56,023 nucleotides of DNA. Origin: an uncultured Eubacterium sp. (lineage in GTDB: Bacteria; Bacillota; Clostridia; Lachnospirales; Lachnospiraceae). Positions 34,590-42,138 of the stretch are shown piece by piece. The notes under the pieces are model-generated. The model ran no database searches. It was not told the origin of the DNA and saw only the letters and a program-made list of their open reading frames with translations. The stretch's first letter is position 1. The number at the start of each line of letters is the position of its first letter. The stretch lies in the NCBI GenBank assembly GCA_949959185.1, contig CATLIX010000019.1:1-56023 (forward strand), given 5' to 3'. Made by a program: the position numbers and the translations under genes.

Positions 34590-35135
34590 CTACTGCTCCA
34601 TCTGTTTTCCGAGAAATCCCGCTGCCACCCTTGCCAGCTTGCTCTCTGTTTCACCCATCCCGGTTTCTTCTTTATTATACATAACCACGGAGCCGATGGC
34701 GTCTCCTTCTGAGATTATGGTGGACACCACCTGGGACTGGAATTCCCCTGAGTCGTCCAGCGTAATTTTCACAAAGCCCTTTTCATCTTTCTGGGCATAA
34801 AAGGTCTCACGGTCTGTAATTACATTTTCAAGCTGTTTACTGATGGGTTTTCCGTCAAATTCTTTTTTTCCGGCTCCGGCAGCCGCAATAACATGGTCTT
34901 TGTCAGTAATACATACCAGGCAGCCGCTGGTCTGGGCAAGGCTTTCCGCATACAGGCCTGCAAACTGGCCCAGTTCCCCGATAGGAGAATATTTTTTCAG
35001 GATAATTTCCCCTTCCCGGTCCGTAAAAATTTCCAGGGGATCGCCTTCCCGGATTCTCAGGGTACGGCGGATTTCTTTCGGCACTACCACTCTCCCCAGA
35101 TCATCTATTCTTCGAACAATTCCCGTTGCTTTCAT
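34590..35135 (-). CDS. spoVT: Stage V sporulation protein T
   Basis: SpoVT is a DNA-binding regulator of late forespore genes. The ATG at 35135 has GGAGG at 8-nt spacing and gives 181 residues. The AbrB-like swapped-hairpin domain is ATGIVRRIDDLGRVVVPKEI and the C-terminal GAF-like domain spans about 60-178. Full length and conserved, so the host is probably a spore former. A possible sigma-G-type promoter lies at 35176-35203. Confidence 0.95.
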   Translation of the reverse strand: MKATGIVRRIDDLGRVVVPKEIRRTLRIREGDPLEIFTDREGEIILKKYSPIGELGQFAGLYAESLAQTSGCLVCITDKDHVIAAAGAGKKEFDGKPISKQLENVITDRETFYAQKDEKGFVKITLDDSGEFQSQVVSTIISEGDAIGSVVMYNKEETGMGETESKLARVAAGFLGKQMEQ

Positions 35136-35175
35136 AATAAAATCCTCCATTTACAAATCTTATCCGTATACCGCC

Positions 35176-35203
35176 TGTATGGGATGCGGTAACCATACCA
35201 TAC
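35176..35203 (-). promoter_or_regulatory. Possible sigma-G-type promoter of spoVT
   Basis: On the minus strand GTATG (35199-35203) and CATACA (35176-35181) are 17 bp apart, a partial match to forespore promoters. spoVT is under sigma-G in Bacillus subtilis. The match is imperfect and the same bases also form a near-palindrome. Confidence 0.3.
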
Positions 35204-35287
35204 GGCGGCAGCGATTATGGTACTATTATCTGTAAACGGAGGCATTTTATACCTGAATTTTTATTTTTCTACAGCAGCCCTTTTGCT

Positions 35288-36754
35288 TTAAAGGGCTTTC
35301 TCAATTTCCTCAATTACAATCTTCAATGCCTTAATTCTGGCATATTTTTTATCGTTGGATTCCAGTACATGCCAGGGTGCATAGGCAGTGCTGGTTTTTT
35401 TCATCATCTCATTTACCGCTGTCTCATACAAATCCCATTTTTCCCGGTTCCGCCAGTCTTCTTCCGTAATTTTCCACTGCTTTTCCGGAGTGTTCTGACG
35501 GTCGGTGAAACGCTGAAGCTGGACGTCCTTGTCAATCTGTACCCAGAATTTGATAATCACTGCGCCCCAGTCCGCCAGCTCTTTTTCAAATTCGTTGATT
35601 TCGTTATAAGCCCGCTGCCAGTCATTTTCACTGCAGAACCCTTCCAGACGTTCCACCATGACTCTTCCGTACCAGGTACGGTCAAAAACAGCCACATGGC
35701 CTGTTTTGGGCAGACGGTTCCAGAACCGCCACAGATAATGCCTTGCCTTCTCATGGGGTTCCGGGCTCGCAATGGGATGCACCTCGTAACCTCTTGGGTC
35801 AAGGGCTCCGGTAATCCGCTTGATATTTCCGCCCTTTCCCGCTGCGTCCCAGCCCTCGTAGGCAATCACCACGGGAATCTTTTTCAGATAGATTTCATTG
35901 TGCAGCATACGCAGCCTGTTCTGCAGCACGTCCAGTTCCTGTTTGTATTCCTCGTCTGTCAGCACCTTATCCAGTGTAATTTCAGACAGTTTCGGCACCT
36001 TTTCCATGGGAAATACATTCTGCAGAAGAGGTACCGCCATGGCGCTGTTCTTCAATGCGGTTTCAATTCCGCTGACCAGTGTTTCCAGCACCTGTAACTG
36101 AGCCCATTTCTTGCTCTTTGCGTCTACGATGTACCAGGGAGAGGTGGACGCGTTGGTATCGTTTAAATACCTGTCGTAAACCTTCAGGCATTTATCGTAA
36201 TGTTTGTTCTGCCAGGCGTCGTTTTCGCTGACACGCCAGCTTGTGGTTTCATTCTTCTCCAGTCCCTTCAAACGCTTTTTCTGTTCTTTCTGGCTGATAT
36301 GGAAAAAGAACTTCATAACAAGGTATCCGTTGTCTGTCAGCTGGCGCTCAAACCGTTTTACACTGTCAATCCTCTCTTTGTACTGCTTTTCTTTCATTTC
36401 TCCGTGCAGGCAGCCGCGGGTTACCTCATCCATCCACCCGGAATCCAGAAAACAGAATTTGCCTGCCTCCGGAATTTTCACAAAATAGCGGTACAGAAAT
36501 GGTTTCCGTTTTTCTTCCTCGGTGGGGATGTCCATGGTTGCCACTTTAAAAAATCTGGGGTCAATGTCACGGATAATTTTTCCCAGGATACTGCCCTTTC
36601 CCGCTGTGCCCCATCCTTCAAATAACACAAATACCGGCAGTTTATGCTCCTTAATCAGCATCTGCTGCGCCCCCAGTTTTGCTCTGGCCGCTCTGAGGCG
36701 TTCCTCCAGTTCTTCTTCCTCCGGTTTCTCCGGCCTGTTCCAGTTCTTTAACAT
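35288..36754 (-). CDS. pap: Polyphosphate:AMP phosphotransferase (double PPK2)
   Basis: The 488-residue protein contains two tandem PPK2 domains, the organisation of class II enzymes that phosphorylate AMP to ADP with polyphosphate. Walker A motifs are FEGWGTAGKGS in the N-terminal copy and YEGWDAAGKGG in the C-terminal copy. The C-terminal copy keeps the lid arginines (FDRTWYGRVMVERL), while the N-terminal copy has FLDSGWMDEVTRG and is diverged, as is usual in this class. It has AGGAGG before the ATG. Confidence 0.9.
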   Translation of the reverse strand: MLKNWNRPEKPEEEELEERLRAARAKLGAQQMLIKEHKLPVFVLFEGWGTAGKGSILGKIIRDIDPRFFKVATMDIPTEEEKRKPFLYRYFVKIPEAGKFCFLDSGWMDEVTRGCLHGEMKEKQYKERIDSVKRFERQLTDNGYLVMKFFFHISQKEQKKRLKGLEKNETTSWRVSENDAWQNKHYDKCLKVYDRYLNDTNASTSPWYIVDAKSKKWAQLQVLETLVSGIETALKNSAMAVPLLQNVFPMEKVPKLSEITLDKVLTDEEYKQELDVLQNRLRMLHNEIYLKKIPVVIAYEGWDAAGKGGNIKRITGALDPRGYEVHPIASPEPHEKARHYLWRFWNRLPKTGHVAVFDRTWYGRVMVERLEGFCSENDWQRAYNEINEFEKELADWGAVIIKFWVQIDKDVQLQRFTDRQNTPEKQWKITEEDWRNREKWDLYETAVNEMMKKTSTAYAPWHVLESNDKKYARIKALKIVIEEIEKAL

Positions 36755-36803
36755 AACTTCTCCTCCTTTTCATCCCGGCCCCTTTGCCGGAATCTGATTC
36801 CAA

Positions 36804-37079
36804 TCAGTGTCTCACGGAAAAACTCCGTTCCCCCGACTCTGTCTCTATGCGGTTTCTGGTAATCCAGTCTATGCGTATATAGGAATCCTGCTGCAGAGAC
36901 TGAATGATTTTGTCCAGTTCTTCCTCCCGGCCCTGCATCTGAGCTTCCACAGACCCGTCATAATTATTCCGTATCCAGCCGGTTACCCCGTAATGTCTGG
37001 CCAGGTACTGAGCCTTAAACCGAAAGCCCACGCCCTGCACCCTTCCGGTAAATACCAGATGTTCTCGTATGATTCCCAT
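36804..37079 (-). CDS. acyP: Acylphosphatase
   Basis: It hydrolyses acyl phosphates. The 91-residue product (start MGIIREHLVFTGRVQG at 37079) is normal length. The catalytic arginine lies in GRVQGVGFR and the catalytic asparagine in GWIRNNYDGSVE. The start codon overlaps the stop of the ArsC-like gene, so they are translated together. A seven-codon longer start is possible but unsupported. Confidence 0.95.
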   Translation of the reverse strand: MGIIREHLVFTGRVQGVGFRFKAQYLARHYGVTGWIRNNYDGSVEAQMQGREEELDKIIQSLQQDSYIRIDWITRNRIETESGERSFSVRH

Positions 37080-37435
37080 TATCCCAGCAATTTCTCCCAT
37101 TCTTCCGGTTTAAATCCTGTGGTGACGCCCTTATCGGTAACCAGTATGGGCCGTTTCACCAGCATTCCGTCGGTGGAAAGCAGCTCATATTTTTCCTCCA
37201 GGGTCATCTGAGGCAGGCGGTCCTTTAACTTCATTTCTTTATACACCATTCCGCTGGTGTTGAAAAAACGTTTGATGTCCAGCCCGCTTCTCTCATGCCA
37301 TTCTTTCAATTCCTCTGCAGTGGGATTCTGCTCCTTAATATGACGGTCTGCAAAAGCAGTCTGCCGTTCTTCCAGCCATTTTTTCGCTTTCTGGCAGGTG
37401 GTGCATTTGGGATATTCCACAAACAGACATTCCAT
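37079..37435 (-). CDS. ArsC/Spx-family thioredoxin-fold protein
   Basis: This 118-residue protein belongs to the arsenate reductase-like family that includes Spx and YffB. The CxxC redox pair is CTTC (Cys11, Cys14), with RPILV before a final GFKPEEWEKLLG. Clostridial members are usually annotated simply as arsenate reductase family proteins and their reaction is not known. It overlaps acyP and has AAGGAGGAG before the ATG. Confidence 0.88.
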   Translation of the reverse strand: MECLFVEYPKCTTCQKAKKWLEERQTAFADRHIKEQNPTAEELKEWHERSGLDIKRFFNTSGMVYKEMKLKDRLPQMTLEEKYELLSTDGMLVKRPILVTDKGVTTGFKPEEWEKLLG

Positions 37436-37552
37436 GATGTGCTCCTCCTTATCTTCCCCCGAATTTTAAATTCCAGGGGATTCTGTACAGCCATTGCCGC
37501 TTTGTTTATTATATCAAATCTTATCCCGGAATTCAATTTAATTGTCAGACAA

Positions 37553-37596
37553 AAATCAGCCAGAACCCTTCCTGATTGAAAAGTTATGGCTGATTT
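37553..37596 (-). terminator. Terminator of the SBP-permease-HlyD-MacB operon
   Basis: On the minus strand AAATCAGCC (from 37596) pairs with GGCTGATTT (to 37553), followed by TTGTC. It lies 18 nt past the stop of the MacB-like gene. Confidence 0.7.
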
Positions 37597-37613
37597 CATT
37601 TTGCAGCGCTATT

Positions 37614-38801
37614 TCACTGGTGTGAGTGCTCATATTTCTGTTTTTCTATCGGAAAATACTTCTGCGTGTCAGCCCTGGAAATATGTTTCCTGCCGAAAAA
37701 TATTCCGCAGGCTGCCACCAGCCCCTCCGCCAGCAATCCGCAGGCTGCCGCCTGGGCAAAGCCTTTCATCCACCGGCTGTCCAGTCCTGATTTGGGTATC
37801 TGCATCAACAGTCTGATTCCTTCTGTTTTATCTTTCCACAGATTGCTCCAGAAGGAAAATTCAGACCAGCGTGTGGGGATATAAGCGTCGGGTATGTGCA
37901 CCTGATGTTTCAGGAAAGCCAATAAAAGTACTGCCAGCGCCAGACAGGCCCCGGCCGCCCCGGCTTTTCCCGGCACGGATTCCTGATTTCTGCACAGACG
38001 GTACAGATATCCGCCGAAAAAAATACAGAAAGTAACAGGCGCCAGCAGCAGACAGGCGCCTCCCATTCCCGCCAGCAGTTCCATATCCAGAACCTCCGGA
38101 GAGAAGCCGTACCGGCTCATACAGACAAGCTGTAAATCTTCCACAGAAGTATCTTCCGGCAATCTTACTTCCATCCGATTCATCCGGTTCTCCTGCTCCC
38201 CGCTGCTTCCTGCAGGGGCTGCGGGCACATCCATTTCCGCTTCCTGAGCGGCCTTTTTCTGCCCGGCCCCGGACTGGCTGCTTACCTGAACGGCAATAAA
38301 CGGTTCCTCTCCTGCAATCACCTTTCTTATTGTGTAATTTTTTTTCTGGCAGGTAACTTCTTTTCCCGCCGCCTGAGTGCTGCCGAACAGTTCCCAGGCT
38401 GTTTTTTCATCTATCAGACATCCTTCCGCGTCTTCCTGTGCGGGAATCCGGGAATCTGCAAACAGCAGCTCCGGATTGCCGCAGAGAAAGACAACGTCTG
38501 CTTCTGCCTGTCTGGAAAGATTTTCGTTGGCCACCGGCACATCTTCCTGCCGGCCCCAGATACAGAAATCCAGAGGCTGCCCCTGCTCTGTTTTTCCCTG
38601 CTGCACTTCTTCTTTTATCTGCTGATTCTGCTCTGCCGCTGCCAGGGCTTCCGCAACGGTTACCGGCTGTTTCAGATAAAATTTCACACTGTCCCCGGCA
38701 GAGAGCAGACTCCCCTGGCCCAGAGCTGACAGGTACAGCAGCACTCCGGTTATTCCGGAAACTGCTGTCATAAGCAGGTATGTTCGGATTTTGTTTCTCA
38801 T
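37614..38801 (-). CDS. MacB-like membrane protein without an ATPase partner
   Basis: The 395-residue protein has an N-terminal membrane helix (TYLLMTAVSGITGVLLYLSA). An extracytoplasmic region of about 200 residues follows; its EGCLIDEKTAWELFGSTQAA and FIAVQ segments recall the periplasmic core of MacB/FtsX permeases. Three membrane segments come in the C-terminal half (about 240-390). No ABC ATPase is encoded nearby. Its start overlaps the hlyD-like stop by one base, and with that adaptor it resembles a tripartite-type exporter fragment. Family assignment is moderate. Confidence 0.65.
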   Translation of the reverse strand: MRNKIRTYLLMTAVSGITGVLLYLSALGQGSLLSAGDSVKFYLKQPVTVAEALAAAEQNQQIKEEVQQGKTEQGQPLDFCIWGRQEDVPVANENLSRQAEADVVFLCGNPELLFADSRIPAQEDAEGCLIDEKTAWELFGSTQAAGKEVTCQKKNYTIRKVIAGEEPFIAVQVSSQSGAGQKKAAQEAEMDVPAAPAGSSGEQENRMNRMEVRLPEDTSVEDLQLVCMSRYGFSPEVLDMELLAGMGGACLLLAPVTFCIFFGGYLYRLCRNQESVPGKAGAAGACLALAVLLLAFLKHQVHIPDAYIPTRWSEFSFWSNLWKDKTEGIRLLMQIPKSGLDSRWMKGFAQAAACGLLAEGLVAACGIFFGRKHISRADTQKYFPIEKQKYEHSHQ

Positions 38802-40291
38802 CAGGATTCCTTCTTTCTGACCCGGCTGCCTTCTTCCAGGGCCCGGCTGGATGCGCTGACCACTTCCTGGTCTCCGGTGAGAACCCCGTCCTCCAGTGCC
38901 GCTTTGACATTGTTCTTATCCCTGACCTTCACGTCCAGGCGTCTCACCACCAGTTCTGAGCCCAGCACGCCCTGTTCTTCCTGCACCACCAGCACATAAT
39001 ATCCTCTCTCTTCTTCCCGCAGCGCCTGAACGGGCAGTACCGTACTGTAATTTTCTGATTTCTGCGTGATTTCCACTTCTGCTGCTGTGCCAGCTTCCAG
39101 CACGCCCTCCGGTAAATCCACAGTCACATCCAGCAGACTGTCATCTTCTTCGTTTTCCGTTACGGCCGTAACGGTATAACCGCCGAGTTTCTCTTTGCTG
39201 CCGGAAGGGGTAATAATAACCGGACTTCCCTTGCTGACATATTCCTCGTTGAATTTGTCCACGGACACCGTAAGGCGTCCGCCCTGGGAGGTATCAGCAA
39301 GCCGCATGGCGGTTCCTTCTGTGGTAAAGTCTCCGGTGACAATGGAAATATCTGTTATCATGCCCCGAACCGGAGCTGTAATCTTCCCTTCCGCCTCCTG
39401 CAGGGCCAGCAGTTTATCCAGGGCCAGTTCCTGCTGCTGCCGGGTAATCTCATTCTGTTTCGAGGTACTGTCCGCAGCTTTCTGCAAAGAAGCGTCCTCC
39501 AGCTCCCTGGCTGCAGTTTTCACATGCTCTGCCCGCGAGGAAAGGGCCGATTCATAAGCGGCCTGCGCTTCCGATACCGCCTGTTCCAGACGGGCTTTTT
39601 CTGATTCCCACTGAGACGTATCCTGTTCCGGCTCCGGCTCCTGATCTTCCTCATCTGTCCGTGGCTGTCCTGGATTTTCTGCTCCTTCTCCATCCTCTTT
39701 ATCCTCGGAACCGCTTCCATCCTGCTGCCGGCTGTCTTCCATATCTTCCTGGGAGTTATCCTTTTCCGCTTCCGGCACAGGATTGTTTAAAAAGTCTTCC
39801 AGCGCCCGCTGTGCCTCATCCAATGCTGCTTTTGCGGCGGCCACATCCGCATCTCCCTGGGAAACGGCCTGGCTGTAATCTTCCTGGGCCCGGTTTTTTC
39901 TCAGTTCCCGCTCCCTTTGCTCCACACTGCCGGCACTCTGAGCATCCTGATTCTGCAGTCTGGCCTTCTCCATCTCCTGTCTGGCCGCCAGAATCTGTTC
40001 TTCCAGTTCCTCCATATCTATGGTAAACAGCAGTTCTCCTTCCTCCACAGTCTGACCTTCACGGACGCAGATTTCCTTCACACGCTGCCCGCTTTCCGTA
40101 TAAACCGCCATTTCTTTTCCTGCTTCCACTTTGCCGCTGCCCGTTACCGTATGGTCAATGGTTCCCGTGGAAATCTTTACGGTTTCCACTCTGGCCATGG
40201 ATGCTCCGCTCACCCCTCTGGACAGGATGGTAAATCCAAGCATCACTGCCAGAAACCCGCCGAATATTCCAAATATTTTCTTTCTGTCCAT
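38801..40291 (-). CDS. HlyD/MFP-family efflux adaptor
   Basis: This 496-residue membrane-fusion protein has one N-terminal anchor (IFGIFGGFLAVMLGFTILSR). A biotinyl-lipoyl-like half-motif follows (GKVEAGKEMAVYTESGQRVK). A long coiled coil is interrupted by an acidic insert (about 170-225, rich in E, D, Q and S). The second lipoyl half is EGKITAPVRGMITDISIVTG, followed by a beta-barrel domain. It stands between the sugar-type permease and the MacB-like protein, an unusual pairing. Confidence 0.85.
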   Translation of the reverse strand: MDRKKIFGIFGGFLAVMLGFTILSRGVSGASMARVETVKISTGTIDHTVTGSGKVEAGKEMAVYTESGQRVKEICVREGQTVEEGELLFTIDMEELEEQILAARQEMEKARLQNQDAQSAGSVEQRERELRKNRAQEDYSQAVSQGDADVAAAKAALDEAQRALEDFLNNPVPEAEKDNSQEDMEDSRQQDGSGSEDKEDGEGAENPGQPRTDEEDQEPEPEQDTSQWESEKARLEQAVSEAQAAYESALSSRAEHVKTAARELEDASLQKAADSTSKQNEITRQQQELALDKLLALQEAEGKITAPVRGMITDISIVTGDFTTEGTAMRLADTSQGGRLTVSVDKFNEEYVSKGSPVIITPSGSKEKLGGYTVTAVTENEEDDSLLDVTVDLPEGVLEAGTAAEVEITQKSENYSTVLPVQALREEERGYYVLVVQEEQGVLGSELVVRRLDVKVRDKNNVKAALEDGVLTGDQEVVSASSRALEEGSRVRKKES

Positions 40292-40317
40292 GGTCTGTTC
40301 CTTTCAAAATACCGTTT

Positions 40318-41214
40318 TTATTCTTTTACCGCACCTGCCATAATTCCTTTTTCCAGATAATCCTGCCCTCCCAGAAATACCAGCAACGCCGGAAGAAAGG
40401 TGATAACCGATGCCGCAAATGCCATACCGGACTGGCGGACCGACGTAATATCCGGCAGAAACACCGACAGGGGGAAAAGGCTTTTTTCCTTCAGAAACGT
40501 CAGGGGCTGCTCAATCAGGCTCCAGTATTCCAGAAATCCCAGCACCATGGCGGCAATCACGCCGGAGGAACCCATCGGCAGTCCGATATGGTAAAACAAC
40601 TGCCACTCTCTGGCCCCGTCCAGCCTGGCGGACTCCAGCAGACTGTCGGGAATTTCCGTAAAAAATCGGTAAATGATAAACACCGGAAAGGTGGAAAAGA
40701 TTCCGGGCAGTATAATTCCCCACAGATGATTCGTCAGCATCAGTTTATCCAGTATCAGATAGTCCGACAGCATCAGCACCTGAAAGGGCATCAGCATCAG
40801 TATCATGTAAATCAGGAAAAATCCTTTTTTCCAGGGAAATTCATATTTTGCAAATCCCCAGGCCGCCATGGTTCCCACCACAAGCTGTCCTGCCAGCACT
40901 CCAAAGGTAATCCGGACGGAATTCCAGAACATGACGAAAAATTCCGGGGAATCCAGAAGGATTTCCACATAATGCCGCAGCGTGGGATAGTGAGGCAGCA
41001 GCGGAAAATCCGCATATCCTTCCCTTCCTGCAATGACTGCACCCAAATACGTCCCCAGTTCATCCTGCCCCATAAAAGAGCCTGCAATCAGAAAAATCAC
41101 CGGATACAGTGTCGCAAGGGCAAGGAGTGCCAGCAGTCCCCACAGCAGTTTCTGTCCTGCGTGAAAGTTCTTTCTCTGTTCTCTTTTCCTGTCTGAATTT
41201 CTTTGCATTAACAT
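40318..41214 (-). CDS. CUT1-type ABC transporter permease (MalG-like)
   Basis: One of two inner-membrane permeases of a carbohydrate-type importer. The 298-residue protein has six membrane segments and the EAA loop ESARLDGAREWQLFYHIGLP, which docks the ATPase. The C-terminus ends LEKGIMAGAVKE, typical of the family. No ATPase gene is present, so it would need a shared one encoded elsewhere. Confidence 0.93.
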   Translation of the reverse strand: MLMQRNSDRKREQRKNFHAGQKLLWGLLALLALATLYPVIFLIAGSFMGQDELGTYLGAVIAGREGYADFPLLPHYPTLRHYVEILLDSPEFFVMFWNSVRITFGVLAGQLVVGTMAAWGFAKYEFPWKKGFFLIYMILMLMPFQVLMLSDYLILDKLMLTNHLWGIILPGIFSTFPVFIIYRFFTEIPDSLLESARLDGAREWQLFYHIGLPMGSSGVIAAMVLGFLEYWSLIEQPLTFLKEKSLFPLSVFLPDITSVRQSGMAFAASVITFLPALLVFLGGQDYLEKGIMAGAVKE

Positions 41215-41230
41215 TCCGTCCTCCGTAATA

Positions 41231-42121
41231 TCAGTATTTTTCCTTACTGTCCCAGGCCTTCTGCAAAAGCAGAATCAGGCCCAGAAGCACAATGCTTTCC
41301 AGTACTGCCGCTGCTGCCATCTTATCGAAGGAAAAGGTACGAAACCAGTTGTTGAACAAATGCTGCATCATATAAATACTTTCGTGAGGATAATCCCCTG
41401 CCACCAGGTATGCCTCCCGGAATACCTTAAAGGAATTCAGGAAGGACAGCACCGTTATGGTATACAGGGAGGATTTCAGATTGGGCAGAGTAATGTTCCG
41501 GAAACACTGCCAGTCCCCGGCTCCGTCCACCCTGGCCGCCTCATAAATATTTTCTGAAATTCCGGCCAGTCCGGCCATCCACAGCACGATATCATAGCCA
41601 AGGTTCTTCCAGATATAACTGAGCACCAGTACCCAGAAGGCCTGCTCCGTATTCATCCAGTCCTTTCCAATGACGCCCAGGTGGCTGAGCCACTGATTTA
41701 CCAGACCCTGACTGTGAAACAGAAGCCGCCACATCACCGCCACAGATACGGCGGGCAGCGCCATGGGCATGAGAAAGGCGCTCTTGATAATTCCGCCGTA
41801 TCTGCTCCGGTATAATACCACCGCGCACACCAGGGCTGTGAGAATCAGAACCGGAATACAGATTACTGTAAACTTCAGGGTATTTTTCACTGCCAGCAGA
41901 AACGCCCCGTTTTCCAGTATGGTACGGTAATTGTCAATTCCTGCAAAACGGTTGTCTACCGCTCCCAGAAAAGAGCGGCGCACCACGTCTCCGAATGGCA
42001 GAAGATAAAAGATAAGCACCCCGGAAAAACCAGGCAGAATCCACAGCAGGCCCCGCCATTTTCTCACGTATGTTCCGGTTCTGTCCCTGTTGCTTTTGTA
42101 TCTTCTGTTCCTGCGTATCAT
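41231..42121 (-). CDS. CUT1-type ABC transporter permease (MalF/UgpA-like)
   Basis: This is the partner permease, about 296 residues from the ATG at 42121 (GAGGA upstream); a GTG four codons earlier is possible. It has six membrane segments after a basic N-terminus (RRNRRYKSNRDR) and the EAA loop EAARVDGAGDWQCFRNITLP. It lies 17 nt upstream of the MalG-like gene and follows the binding-protein gene directly. Confidence 0.92.
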   Translation of the reverse strand: MIRRNRRYKSNRDRTGTYVRKWRGLLWILPGFSGVLIFYLLPFGDVVRRSFLGAVDNRFAGIDNYRTILENGAFLLAVKNTLKFTVICIPVLILTALVCAVVLYRSRYGGIIKSAFLMPMALPAVSVAVMWRLLFHSQGLVNQWLSHLGVIGKDWMNTEQAFWVLVLSYIWKNLGYDIVLWMAGLAGISENIYEAARVDGAGDWQCFRNITLPNLKSSLYTITVLSFLNSFKVFREAYLVAGDYPHESIYMMQHLFNNWFRTFSFDKMAAAAVLESIVLLGLILLLQKAWDSKEKY

Positions 42122-42138
42122 TCCTGTCCTCACGCTTT

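Noticed and set aside
35276-35297. Terminator for the polyphosphate phosphotransferase gene
   Set aside because: AGCCCTTT/AAAGGGCT forms a stem over the stop codon, but no T run follows on the minus strand.
37079-37435. True arsenate resistance gene
   Set aside because: No arsR, arsB or acr3 is nearby, and the family mostly consists of Spx/YffB-like proteins of other function.
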